From NCBI RefSeq assembly GCF_003255815.1, contig NC_037683.1, positions 80,756,782 to 80,820,781 on the forward strand: a stretch of 64,000 bases of DNA, read 5' to 3'. Below the pieces are notes generated by a model, which saw only the letters and a program-made list of their open reading frames with translations, was not told the origin of the DNA and made no database searches. Of this stretch, positions 10,979 to 23,397 are shown piece after piece (position 1 is the first letter of the stretch; each line of letters starts with the position of its first letter). This DNA comes from Theropithecus gelada. Its lineage: Eukaryota > Chordata > Mammalia > Primates > Cercopithecidae. The position numbers were made by a program, and so were the translations under genes.

Positions 10979-12188
10979 TTATATTTTTTGTTAAATATCG
11001 AATATTACAGAATATGTTATCTATTATAAACATTAAAATAGACATAAAAGAAATAGTTGTCTTAACAGCATGAGGAAAAGAATACCAGTGGTACTTTCAA
11101 AATGTCATGTGTGCCTATCCCCATCGCCCCTCCTCATAGCTATTAGCTCTTCTTCTTATGGTCTGAAGTCTTCCCAGTCAGCCAGACTAGCTGGTTAGCA
11201 CTTTAAGGAGAGGTACCTGTTTTATTCCTTGGCCCAGCAGAAGTCACAGAAGAGGTTTCAAAGACAGACCTTGCTTCAGTTTTGAGCTCTCCCATTCCTG
11301 GACACCTTGTCCCCTAGTGTTTTTCTAACCTTTTGCCTGGTTTCTGACCCAGTGCCTCATTTTAAGCACAAGGGTTGTGTGTTCTTTGCTTTCTAATGGA
11401 TGGCTTCTGAGTACTTCCGGGCCCAACCTACTTCTGGGTCTAGCCTCCAGCCTTTCATTCCCAACCTTGCCTAAGTTCTCCCCATACTGAATCCAGGCAC
11501 TGCCTCTGTCCAGGGTCTCAATGAGATATGACTCAGAGGTGCCCAAGCTCTGCCCTCATACTGAAGGGACAGTAGACAACAGAGGACAGGGTGGGAGAAA
11601 GGATCCTCGGAGAGAAAAGAAAGATTATGAAGTCAGGGACATAGGAGACAAATCTCCCCTCCTTGGGGCCTGCTAGTATGGTGATGGTGAAAGTTAACCT
11701 GACTCCAACACCAATAAGACAGCAGGTTACACTGGGAGTCTACCATTTGAGACTAAAACACTGTCCATTTGTTAAAGAGTGCAAAGCTATGCACTCTGCA
11801 CAGGTGTGTTGAGTTTTCAGGACACTGTGGGGGGATGTCTTAAGGAACACAAAAATGGCTGTTTCTTTTCTCTCCACATTCACTTGCCCCATCTCTCCCC
11901 TCTCTCCATCAATCTCCTCCAGCAAAAAAATTCACTTATGTGTCCTTGGAGCCATTTATATGGTGCCAAGTCCACATGGTCAAATGAAACCATCTGGTTC
12001 ATAGTAATGAAAGAGGTCTGTTCTCAGCACTGCAGGATAGAGCAAGGGAAGGAGGAGACCTGGCCTATGCCCAAGAGATGTTTGCAACATACCAGAGACA
12101 TGTGATCAGCTTAAATATGAGTGACAGCACAAAGTAAGGAGCTGGTACTTTATATGAGACCAATTATACTTGTACAGCTATTAACCCC
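10979..12188. other. Intergenic DNA, nothing recognised
   Basis: Short ORFs on both strands (for example 11779-12105 plus, 108 residues) have no recognisable domain. No recent repeat. Confidence 0.5.
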
Positions 12189-12392
12189 AATGGCAACTGT
12201 TCTCAAAGTGTAGCCCCCGGACCAGCAGCATCAGCATCAACTGAGAGCTTGCTTAAAAGGCAAAAATTCTCAACCTCCTCCCAGACCTACTAAACCAGAA
12301 ATTTGGGGCAAAGGGAGAAGGAGGGGTGAGCAATCTGTGTTTTACCAAGCCTTCTAGATGATTCTGATGACCACTAAACTTTAAAACCCAAT
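12189..12392 (+). mobile_element. MER5A-type hAT DNA transposon remnant
   Basis: 'tctcaaagtgtagcccccggaccagcagcatcagcatcaactgagagcttgc', 'cccagacctactaaaccagaaat', 'caatctgtgttttaccaagccttctagatgattctgatgacc'. One of the best-preserved MER5A copies in the window. Confidence 0.85.
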
Positions 12393-12401
12393 GTTCTACA
12401 G

Positions 12402-12595
12402 CAGTTTCTCAACCTTGACACTATTGACATTGGGGGCCAGATAATTATCGTTGTGGGTGTTGTCCTGTGCACTGTAGGATGTTTGGCAGCATCCTTGGCC
12501 TCTATCCCCTAGATGCCAGTAGCAACCCACCCCTGAGCTGTTACAATAAAGATATCTTCAGACATTGCAAAATGTCCCCTAGTTGAGAACTACTG
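12402..12595. mobile_element. MER20-type hAT DNA transposon
   Basis: Starts 'cagtttctcaaccttgacac' and ends 'gttgagaactactg', inverted termini typical of hAT elements. The body has 'gcactgtaggatgtttggcagcatccttggcctctatcccctagatgcc' and 'cagacattgcaaaatgtcccc', which I recognise as MER20. It lies directly beside a MER5A copy. Some MER20 copies act as progesterone/cAMP-responsive regulators in endometrium (published for the family, not shown here). Confidence 0.8.
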
Positions 12596-13568
12596 CCTTA
12601 TGGTAAACTGTTCCCTACTGTGGTTGGATTAGGAACACTATCATTATACAGAGTATCAATAATGGTACCCAACAAATGAGCATGGAGTTGACTGCAATAC
12701 TCCAAGGAGACAGAAATATGCAAAGGCCCTCAAAGGACATCAAATGAACCCGCACTCCTGGAAAAGCTCTAGTTCCCAGTTATCTTTGAAATACGGGATT
12801 ACAGGTGACTATTCTTTTCTTCTCTGTAGGCTTTTGGTTTGTTTTGTATTCCAAATGTTCCATTCCATACATGTATTATAATCATAAAAGAACAGAGAAC
12901 TTAAAAGAAATACAAGATAAATGACATCGGAATTTTCACCCAAATAGCTCTTCCTTTACTTCAATTTAACAAGAAAGGATGACTACTGAATGACATTTGT
13001 GCTTTCTTGCCAAATCTGCTCTCATCCAACATCTAAAAGAATAACATTTGCACATAGTGCTTTATAATAAATTACCCAGTGCTTTCACATACATTCTCTT
13101 GTTTGATTATCTCCACAATCCTTTAAAAGCACTTGGATCCCCAGGTTCCCTCTACTTGTAAGTTTCAGATCTTTGAACTTTAAAGTCAGATGATCATTCC
13201 AACCAATTTTTGCACCTAAGACCAGAACCACTTTCTCCATTACAACAACTAAAAACTTTGCTGTTCTTGGTTGCACAGCTGCTAGAACAGACCTACACCC
13301 TAGGCCGTTGCTAAACAAAGCCTAGTTCAAGACCAACAGCATCATGTCACCCAGGAGCTGGTTAGAAATATAGGATCTGAGGGCCACTCTGGACCTAGTT
13401 AGTCAGAATCGTTATGTTAGCAAGGTCCTCCATATAATTCATATGCACATTTAAAGTTTTAAGATCACTGACTTGGACCACTGAGCTGGTCATCATACAA
13501 AGGCTAGAATCAACACTTTATTCATTTTTATGTTTCCTAATGCATTGCACCATTTGGTACTTTTTCAA
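12596..13568. other. Intergenic DNA with a possible MIR trace
   Basis: The 13050-13115 segment ('cagtgctttcacatacattctcttgtttgattatctccacaatcc') looks like the 3' part of a minus-strand MIR. The rest is unassigned. Confidence 0.4.
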
Positions 13569-13742
13569 TGTATTAGTTCCTCATTGCTGCTGTGACAAAT
13601 TACCACATGCTTAGTGGTCCATCTCAGGATCACTAGTTTAATCACGTCTTCACAGTCCCCTTTGTCATGTAAGGGGCGGGTTCCAAGATATAGGGCACAG
13701 GCATCTTGGTAGGGTCAGGGGGATCATTATTCTCTCTATGAC
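13569..13742 (+). mobile_element. Old interspersed repeat fragment, family not resolved
   Basis: 'tgtattagttcctcattgctgctgtgacaaattaccac...cttagtgg', joined to 'gttccaagatatagggcacaggcatcttggtagggtcagggggatcattattc'. The ends match a very common old mammalian repeat that I cannot name with certainty. The middle (several hundred bases in typical copies) appears deleted. Confidence 0.5.
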
Positions 13743-15435
13743 ACTTAATAAATGTTTACTGAATTGGATTCAAATGGGCTAAACTGATCTACAGTGGTTT
13801 ACTTCTCCCCAGATTCCTGTGTTCTTGGGAACGTTATCTCCTTTCTAGGCACTCAGTGCTTCCTGCAAGTCAGTCTCTTTCCCTGTCACTGTCTACTTTT
13901 TCCCTCTGAGCCACAGCACCCAACACTGGCTCCCTTCTCCTGCCTGCCATTCACACCTGTCAATTCTATATTTAGCAAGACTATTAGTGTCAGCTCTCAT
14001 TTCCTCCCACTCCCACCTCATCTGCCCAGACCTGTCCACTAACCACTACATATATTTCCCTCTTTCACTCCCTTCTTTCCTCTGTCTTCCCCTATGCCTG
14101 AGGCCACCTGCCTGCCACCTGTTGGCCCAGCTACCACCCTGCCTTCCTTCAAGTCTTCCTGAATAGTCACTTTTTCAAAAAGACTTTGAATGTTACTTTC
14201 CTGTTAAGACATCATTTCTTTTTCCTCAAGCTGACACAAAAAATGAAAAAGATAAACCACAAATAAATATACTATTTTCTCTTGTCACAGCATGTTTCCA
14301 AGGAGCCTGCTTCATTAATGCCTCTACCTTGTGGCGAGTAGATTAAGAGAATCATTAACCCCTGGTTGAGAACACGACTGAAAAAAATTTTCCATGCGGC
14401 AGCAGCCAAGGTTTATTTTCAAGTTTAACCTCTCCATGTGTTTTTGTCGTGAATCAGTCCATCTGATTTGCATAATCACCACATACTGGTTAGAGACAAG
14501 AGGACATCAGAAAGGCTGGGATTTTGACTGGGAAATACGAAAAGCATATGCCACATCCTGAGAGGGACCAAATATGAAGACAGGCTACAGAAACATAGGG
14601 GATAAAATGGTAGGATTCAAAAGAGACACAAAGGAAAAGAGAATCACTATTACCATACCTACAAAGTAGGACTGAAACTGCCTCTCTCAGGGCAACTCAG
14701 AGAAACAACTGAACAGGAGTGAAAGCACTCCAAAGCTTCAATCTGCTATACACATTGAAACACTAGTCACAACAATAGCCACAAAAAAGAACATTCAATG
14801 ATATAAAAGGAATAAGAGAATTCAGAAAGACTAATAATTTTGCCCATGATTGCCTCACCATCTTACTCTGAACTCCTTAGGTACAGAAAAAATTATTAAA
14901 CTGGGGAAGACTATAAGGTAGCAAGGAACTCAAATGAAGTCTTTCTTAGAGATGCTTGAAGCTAGGAACTTCCAGGAACTAGAGACAGCTCTAGACATGG
15001 AAGCATAAGCAGAAAATTGCTGAGAATATCTGGGGAAATTTCCTTTCCTAACAGAGACCCTGACCTTTTCTCCTTGTCTTTTTCTCCGTACACCTTCAAG
15101 AGAAGCAGATGTAATGGCTGGACTTGCAGCAGCCATGTTACACACGTGAAAGGTCAAGGAAATCGCAGACCTCAGTATTGAAATCCTTGAGCCACTGAGT
15201 CAATAGCAGTAACTTTATCTCTCTAAGACTCTTGTTGCATGAAATAAAAAGCAAGACTTCAACTGTTTAAGCAAACATGATTATGTCTGTTCATTGAGTT
15301 TTCTCTTTCTTGCAGCGAAACAGAAATCTTTTCTGAAGCCTCAAAGAGAAGTTAGAACTGTTTCTGGATAAATTTGTGCTTTCGGCAAAATGAGTCTTTG
15401 ACATCTTCCCAACTTAACTCTCAAAGTCCCTCTCC
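13743..15435. other. Intergenic DNA, nothing recognised
   Basis: Pyrimidine-rich 13795-14160, otherwise ordinary. No supported gene or recent repeat. Confidence 0.5.
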
Positions 15436-15439
15436 TTTT

Positions 15440-15690
15440 TCTTTTTTTATTATACTTTAAATTCTAGGGTACATGTTCACAATGTGCAGGTTTGTTACAT
15501 ATGTGTACATGTGCCATGTTGGTGTGCTGCACCCATTAATTTGCCATTTACATTAGGTATTTCTCTTAATGCTATCCCTCCCCCCTTCCCCCACCCCACA
15601 ACAGGCCCCTGGTGTGTGATGTTCCCCGTCCTGTGTCCAAGTGTTCTCATTGTTCAGTTCCCACCTATGAGTGAGAACGTGCAGTGTCCC
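15440..15690 (-). mobile_element. L1PA 3' end, severely 5'-truncated, minus strand
   Basis: Poly(T) (ctttttctttttttattata) then the reverse of the L1PA 3' UTR ('ttctagggtacatgttcaca', 'gtgtgctgcacccattaa', 'tcccccaccccacaacaggcccctggtgtgtgatgttccc') up to 'ctatgagtgagaacgtgcag'. About 250 bases, a typical truncated insertion. Confidence 0.93.
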
Positions 15691-15913
15691 TCTCCTGCTT
15701 AATATTTCCTCCTCATTGACTCACTTCTCAGGATGCCCAAGTCCCAGAAATTTTAGTGCAGTCCTGAAAAGTAGTGCATCCCTGGATTCCATGGCCTATC
15801 TCAGGAGGCTTCTCTACCTTCATATGATTAAATTAGCCTCCAACATTTCACAGTGCTTAATAACTGTGTGAAATTATTTAACATATTATCTCATTGCTAA
15901 AACAAGTCTGTAG

Positions 15914-16097
15914 AATGGTAATTTTCAAAGTGTGGTCCTTGGCCTGGCAACATCAGCATAACCTGCAGAAATGCAATTCTCAGGGCCCATCCAATACCCA
16001 TTGAATCAGAAACTGAGGGAGGGTGCAGCAATATGTGCTTTAACAGGCTCTACAGGTGACTCAGACATGCACTAAAGTTTGCGAGCCACTGCTGTAT
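15914..16097 (+). mobile_element. MER5A-type hAT DNA transposon remnant
   Basis: 'ttcaaagtgtggtccttggcctggcaacatcagcataacctgcagaaatgcaattctcagggccc', 'ttgaatcagaaactgagg', 'tgtgctttaacaggctctacaggtgactcagacatgcactaaagtttgcgagccactgc'. A MIR-like segment may follow to about 16200. Confidence 0.85.
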
Positions 16098-16364
16098 GGT
16101 ACTATGTACATCTTTCACATAAAGAAACTGAAGCACTTGAGGATTGTATTGATCCATAGTGAGGTGGTAGAGATAGTCCTCTGACTCCAAGCTCAGGGCT
16201 ATTTTTACCATACATGAATACTTTCCATCCAGTCATACCTGTTGATTGTCCCATTCTAGAGAGAGCTGTCATTTTGAGAAAAAAAAAAATTCTTACAAAC
16301 TCATTGACTCTAGAATATTAGTAACTGATAATATTTTGTTTTTCCTTAAGGGAATTTGCACTTA

Positions 16365-16837
16365 AAATAAATACAAACCACGAGATGTCACTTCATACCT
16401 ATTAAGATGGCTGCTTCCAAAAAAAGAAAACATAAAATAACAAGTGTTGGTAAAGATGTGGAGAAATTAGGATTCTTGTATACTGCTGGTAGTAGGAATA
16501 TAAAATGGAACAGCTGCTATAGAAAGTACTAAGGCAGTTCCTCAAAACTTACAAAGAGGCCGGGCGCGGTGGCTCAAGCCTGTAATCCCAGCACTTTGGG
16601 AGGCTGAGACGGGCGGATCACAAGGTCAGGAGATCGAGACCATCCTGGCTAACATGGTGAAACCCCGTCTCTACTAAAAATACAAAAAACTAGCCGGGCG
16701 AGGTGGCGGGCGCCTGTAGTCCCAGCTACTTGGGAGGCTGAGGCAGGAGAATGGCATAAACCCGGGAGGCAGAGCTTGCAGTGAGCTGAGATCCGGCCAC
16801 TGCACTCCAGCCTGGGCGACAGAGCGAGACTCCGTCT

Positions 16838-16879
<42 letters not shown>

Positions 16880-17405
16880 TACAAAGAGAATTACCATCTA
16901 GCAGTTCCACTTCTGGACATACACTCAAAAGCATTGAAAACAGGAACACAAATATTTGTACACCAATGTTCATAGCAGCATTATTCACAATAACCAGCAG
17001 GTAGACATAACTCACATGTCCACCAGAAAATGAAGATAAATAGATAAACATATTGTGGTATATACATACAATGGAATATTATTTAGGCTTAAGAAGAAAG
17101 AAAATTCAGACACATGCTACAGCATAGGTGAATCTTGAGGACATTGTGCAAAGGTGAAATAAACCAGTAACAAAAGGATACATATTGTATGATTTCACTT
17201 ACATGAGGTCCTGTCCCTAGAGCAGTCAAATCCATAGAGACAGAAAATAGAATGGTGGTTGACAGGGTCTTGGGGAGGGGGAATTGGAGAGTTATTGTTT
17301 AATGGATACAGAGTTCCAGTTTTGAAAGATGAAAAGTTTTGTAAATGAACAGTGGTGATGGTAGCACAACAATGTTAATGTACTTAATGCCAATGAATTG
17401 GACAA
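16365..17405 (+). mobile_element. Old L1 (L1M-type) 3' part, interrupted by an Alu
   Basis: Plus-strand L1 3' features: 'gttggtaaagatgtggagaaattaggattc', 'acttctggacatacactcaaaag', 'gttcatagcagcattattcacaataacc', 'atggaatattatttaggctta', 'ggagagttattgtttaatggatacagagttcc'. More diverged than the L1PA copies nearby. The Alu at 16559 splits it. Confidence 0.85.
16559..16873 (+). mobile_element. Young Alu of the Old World monkey AluYR type, with target-site duplication
   Basis: Nearly intact Alu with a long pure poly(A) tail (about 16840-16873). It is flanked by perfect copies of AAAACTTACAAAGAG (16544-16558 and 16874-16888). Diagnostic bases differ from human AluY: ctcaagcctg, gcataaaccc, and gagatccggccactg (human AluY has gagatcgcgccactg). 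These are known marks of cercopithecid AluYR subfamilies, and they are the main basis for the species call. Confidence 0.93.
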
Positions 17406-18648
17406 GTGGCCCATGAAGAGTATGGAGTTTACAGTACTGACTTGTCCCCATACAGTCGAAAATTCAAGTATAATTTTGACTACCCCCAAACTTCACTACA
17501 AATAGACTATTGTTGACTAGAAGCCTTACCAATAACATAAAGTCTATTAACATATATTTTGTATGTCATATGTATTATATACTGTATTCTTACAATAAAG
17601 AAAGCTAGAGAAAAGAAAACGTCATTAAGAAAATCATCAGGGAGGGTGGTTCCAAGATGACTGAATAGGAACAGCTCCAGTCTACAGCTCCCAGCGTAAG
17701 CGATGTAGAAGATGGGTGATTTCTGCATTTCCAACTGAGGTACCGGGTTCATCTCAGTGGGGCTTGTCAGACAGTGGGGGCAGGACAGTGGGTGCAGTCC
17801 ACCAAGCATAAGCTGAAGCAGGGTGAGGCATCACCTCACCCGGGAAGCACAAGGGGTCAGGGAATTCCCTTTCCTAGCCAAGGGAAGCAGTGACAGAAGG
17901 CACCTGGAAAATCAGGTCACTCCCACCCTAATACTGTGCTTTTCCAATGGTCTTAGCAAATGGCACACCAGGAGATTATATCCCGCGCCTGGGTCGGTGG
18001 GTCCCACGCCCATGGAGCCTTGCTCATTGCTAGCACAGCAGTCTGAGATCAAACTGCAAGGCGGCAGTGAGGTTGGGGAAGGGGCACCCACCATTGCTGA
18101 GGCTTGAGTAGGTAAACAAAGCGGGGGGGTGGTAATTTGAACTGGGTAGAGCCCACCTTTCCTGCCTCTGTAGACTCCACCTCTGGGGGCAGGGAATAGC
18201 TGAACAAAAGGCAGCAGAAACCTCTGCAGACTTAAATGTCCCTGTCTGACAGCTTTGAAGAGAGTAGCGGTTCTCCCAGCATGGAGTTAGAACAGACAGA
18301 CTGCCTCCTAAAGTGGGTCCCTGACCCCCGAGTAGCTTAACTAGGATGCACCCCCCAGTAGGGGCAGACTGACACCTCACTTTGACATGGTACCCCTCTG
18401 AGACAAAGTTTCCAGAGGAACGATCAGGCAGCAACATTTGCTGTTCAGCAATATTCACTCTTCTGCAGCTTCCACTGCTGATACCCAGGCAAAGAGGGTT
18501 TGGATGGACCTCCAGCAAACTCCAACAGACCTACAGCTGAGGGTCCTGACTGTTAGAAAGAAAACTAACAAACAGAAAGGACATCGACACCAAAATCCCA
18601 TCTGTAAGTCACCATCATCAAAGACCAAAGGTAGATAAAACCACAAAG

Positions 18649-19663
18649 ACGGGGAAAAAACAGAGCAGAAAAGCTGAAAATTCTAAAAATCAGAGCCTCT
18701 CTCCCCATCCAAAGGAACGCACCTCCTCACCAGCAATGGAACAAAGCTGGATGGAGAATGACTTTGACGAGTTGAGAGAAAAAGGCTTCAGGCAATGAAA
18801 CTTCTCCAAGCTAAAGGAGGAAGTTTGAACCATCGCAAAGAAGCTAAAAACCTTGAAAAAAAGATTAAACAAATGGCTAACTAGAATAACCAATGTAAAG
18901 AAGTCCTAAAATGACCGGAGGGAGCTAAAAACCATGGCACAAGAACTTCGTGATGAATGTACGAGCTTCATAGCCGATTTGATCAACTGGAAGAAAGGGT
19001 ATCACTGATTGAAGATCAAATGAATTAAATGAAGCGAGAAGAGAAGTTTAGAGAAAAAAAGAGTAAAAAGAAATGAACAAAGCCTCCAAGAAATATGGGA
19101 CTATGTGAAAAAGACCAAATCTACATCTGACTGGTGTACCTGAAAATGATGGGGAGAATGGAACCAAGTTGGAAAACACTCTGCAGGACATTATCGAGAA
19201 GAATTTCCCCAACCTAGCAAGGTAGGCCAACATTCAAATTCAAGAAATACAGAGAACACCACAAAGATACTCCTTGAGAAGAGCAACTCCAAGACACATA
19301 ATTGTCAGATTCACCAAAGTTGAAAAGAAGGAAAAAATGTTAAGGGCAGCCAGAGAGAAAGGTCGAGCTACCCACAAAGGGAAGCCCATCAGACTAACAG
19401 TGGATCTCTCAGCAGAAACTCTACAAGCCAGAAGAGAGTGGTGGCCAATATTCAACATCTTAAAGAAAACAATTTTCACCTAGAATTTCATCTCCAGCCA
19501 AACTAAGCTTCATAAGTGAAGGAGAAATAAAATCATTTACAGACAAGCAAATGATGAGAGATTTTGTCACCACCAGGCCTACCCTACAGAGATCCTGAAG
19601 GAAGCACTAAACATGGAAAGGAACAACCGGTACCAGCCACTGCAAAAACATGCCAAACTGTAA
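18649..19663 (+). pseudogene. L1 ORF1 remnant (RNA-binding chaperone), start codon lost
   Basis: ORF1p is the trimeric coiled-coil RNA-binding protein of the L1 RNP. The expected start at 18649 reads ACG instead of ATG (acggggaaaaaacagag). The stop is TAA at 19661-19663. The region is 1015 bases, not a multiple of three, so net frameshifts exist. Further in-frame stops occur (for example near 18798 and 19026). The conserved RRM/CTD part (RRATPRHIIVRFTKVEKKEKM) is still readable at 19274-19483. Confidence 0.9.
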
Positions 19664-19726
19664 AGACCATTGATGCTAGGAAGAAACTGCATCAACTAGC
19701 AAGCAAAATAACCACCTAGCATCATA

Positions 19727-22700
19727 ATGACAGGCTCAAATTCACACATAACAATATTAACCTTAAATGTAAATGGGCTAAATGCTCCAATTAAAAGACA
19801 CAGACTGGCAAATTGGATAAAGAGTCAAGACCCATCAGTGTGCTGTATTCAGGAGACCCATCTAACATGCAGACACACATAGAGACACACAAAATAAAGG
19901 GATGGAGGAAGATCTACCAAGCAAATGGAAAACAAAAAAAGGCAGGGGTTGCAATCCGACTCTCTGATAAAACAGACATTAAACCAACAAAGATCAAAAC
20001 AGACAAAGAAGGCCATTACATAATGGTAAAGGAATCAATTCAACAAGAAGTGCTAACTATCCTAAATATATATGTACCCAATACAGGAGCACCCAGATTC
20101 ATAAAGCAAGTCCTTAGAGACTTACAAAGAGACTGAGACTCCAACACAATAATAATGGGAGGCTTTAACACCCTGCTGTCAACATTAGACAGATCAAAGA
20201 GACAGAAAATTAACAAGGATATCCAGGAATTTAACTCAGCTCTGCACCAAGCAGACCTAATAGATATCTGCAGAACTCTCCACCCTAAATCAACAGAATA
20301 TACATTCTTCTCAGCACCACATCACGCTTATTCAAAAATTGAACACATAGTTGGAAGTAAAGCACTCCACAGCAAATGTAAAAGAACAGAAATTATAACA
20401 AACTGTCTCTCAGACCACAGTGCAATCAAACTAGAACTCAGGATTAAGAAACTCACTGAAAACTGCTCAACTACATGGAAACTAAACAACCTGCTCCTGA
20501 ATGACTACTGGGTACATAATGAAATGAAGACAGAACTAAAAATATTCTTTGAAACCAATGATAACAAAGACACAACATACCAGGATCTGTGGGACACATT
20601 TAAAGCAGTGCGTAGAGGGAAATTTATAGTACTAAGTGACCACAAGAGAAAGCTGGAAAGATCTAAAATTGACATCCTAACATCACAATTAAAAGAACTA
20701 GAGAAGCAAGAGCAAACATGTTCAAAAGCTAGTAGAAGGCAAGAAATAACTACGATCAGAGCAGAACTGAAGAAGATAGAGACACAAAAAACCCTTCAAA
20801 AAATCAATGAATCCAGGAGGTGGTTTCTTGAAAACATCAACAAAATTGATAGACCACTCGCAAGACTAATAAAGAAGAAAAGAGAGAAGAACCAAATAGA
20901 TGCAATAAAAAATGATACAGCGGATATCACCACTGATCCCACAGAAATACAAACTACCATCAGAGAATACTATAAACACATCTAGCAAATAAACTAGAAA
21001 ATCTAGAAGAAATGGATAAATTCCTGGACACATACACCCTCCCAAGACTAAACGAGGAAGAAGTTGAATCCCTGAATAGACCAATAACAGGCTCGGAAAT
21101 TGAGGCAATAATTAACAGCCTACTAACCAAAAAAAGTCCAGGACCAGATGGATTCACAACTGAATTCTACCAGAGGTACAAGGAGGAGTTGGTACCATTC
21201 CTTCTGAAACTATTCCAATCAATAGAAAAAGAGGGAATCCTCCCTAACTCATTTTCTGAGGCCAACATCATCCTGATACCAAAGTCTGGCAGAGACACAA
21301 CCAAAAAAAGAGAATTTCAGACGAATATCCCTGATGAACATTGATGCAAAAATCCTCAATAAAATACTGGCAAACCAAATCCAGCAGCACATCAAAAAGC
21401 TTATCCACCACGATCAAGTGGGCTTCATCCCTGGAACGCAAGGCTGGTTCAACATATGCAAATCAATAAATGTAATCCAGCATATAAACAGAACCAAAGA
21501 CAAAAACCACATGATCATCTCAATAGATGCAGAAAAGGCCTTTGACAAAATTCAACAGCCCTTCGTGCTAAGAACTCTCAATAAATTCAGTAATGATGGG
21601 ACGTATCTCAAAATAGTAAGAGCTATTTATGACAAACCCACAGCCAATATCATCCTGAATGGGCAAAAACTGGAAGCATTCCCTTTGAAAACTGGCACAA
21701 AACAGGGATGTCCTCTCTCACCACTCCTGTTCAACATAGTGTTGGAAGTTCTGGCCACGGCAATCAGGCAGGAGAAAGAAATAAAGGGTATTCAATCAGG
21801 AAAAGAGGAAGTCAAATTGTCCCTGTTTGCAGATGACATGATTGTATATTTAGAAAACCCCATCATCTCAGCCCAAAATCTCCTTAAGCTGATAAACAAC
21901 TTCAGCAAAGTCTCAGGATACAAAATCAATTCGCAAAAATCACAAGCATTCCTATACACCAATAACAGACAAACAGAGAGCCAAATCACGAATGAACTCC
22001 CATTCACAATTGCTTCAAAGAGAATAAAATACCTAGGAATACAACTTACAAGGGATGTGAAGGACCTGTTCAAGGAGAACTACAAACAACTGCTAAATGA
22101 AATAAAAGAGGACACAAACAAATGGAAGAACATTCCATGCTCGTGGATAGGAAGAATCAATATCGTGAAAATGGCCATACTGCCCAAGGTAATTTATAGA
22201 TTCAATGCCATCCCCATCAAGCTACCAATGACTTTCTTCACAGACTTGGGAAAAACTACTTTAAAGTTCATATAGAACCAAAAAAGAGCCCACATTGCCA
22301 AGGCAATCCTAAGCCAAAAGAACAAAACTAGAGGCATCATACTACCTGACTTCAAACTATACAAGGCTACAGTAACCAAAACAGCATGGTACTGGTACCA
22401 AAAGAAAGATATAGACCAATGGAACAGAACAGAGCACTCAGAAATAATACCACACATCTACAACCATCTGATCTTTGACAAACCTGACAAAAACAAGAAA
22501 TGGGGAAAGGATTCCCTATTTAATAAATGGTGCTGGGAAAATTGGCTAGCCACATATAGAAAGCTGAAACTGGATCCCTTCCTTACACCTTATACAAAAA
22601 TTAGCTCAAGATGGATTAAAGACTTAAATGTTAGACCTAAAACCACAAAAACCCTAGAAGAAAACCTAGGCAATACCATTCAGGACATAGGCATGGGCAA

Positions 22701-23397
22701 GGACTTCATGTCTAAAACACCAAAAGCAATGGCAACAAAAGCCAAAATTGACAAATGGGATCTAATTAAACTAAAGAGCTTCTGCACAGCAAAAGAAACT
22801 ACCATCAGAGTGAACAGGCAACCTACAAGATGGGAGAAAATTTTTGCAATCTACTTATCTGACAAAGGGCTAACATCCAGAATCTACAAAGAGCTCAAAC
22901 ACATTTACAAGAAAAACAAACGAAAAGTGGGCAAAGGATGTGAACAGACACTTCTCAAAAGAAGACATTTATGCAGCCAACAGACACAGAAAAAATGCTC
23001 ATCATCACTGGCCATCAGAAAAATGCAAATCAAAACCACAATGAGATACCATCTCACACCAGTTAGAATAGCAATCATTAAAAAGTCAGGAAACAACAGG
23101 TGCTGGAGAGGATGTGGAGAAATAGGAACACTTTTACACTGTTGGTGGAACTGTAAACTAGTTCAACCATTGTGTAAGACAGTGTGGCAATTCCTCAAGG
23201 ATCTAGAACTAGAAATACCATTTGACCCAGCCATCCCATTACTGGCATACACCATGGAATACTATGCAGCCATAAAAAAGGATGAGTTCATGTCCTTTGT
23301 AGGGACATGGATGAAGCTGGAAACCATCATTCTCAGCAAACTATCGCAAGGACAAAAAACCAAACACTGCATGTTCTCACTCATAGGTAGGAACTGA
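19727..23397 (+). pseudogene. L1 ORF2 remnant (endonuclease-reverse transcriptase), broken
   Basis: ORF2p nicks DNA and reverse-transcribes L1 RNA. The start ATG is at 19727 and the final stop at 23395-23397. Breaks seen: a frameshift between 19812 and 19900, a stop TGA at 20134-20136, a stop with frameshift at 20983 (one base lost), another shift near 21330, TGG to TAG at 22273-22275, and an in-frame loss of about 150 bases at 23245/23246 ('ccattactgg|catacacc'). The RT catalytic FADD (21826-21837) is intact. Length is about 3.67 kb against the usual 3.83 kb. Confidence 0.93.
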
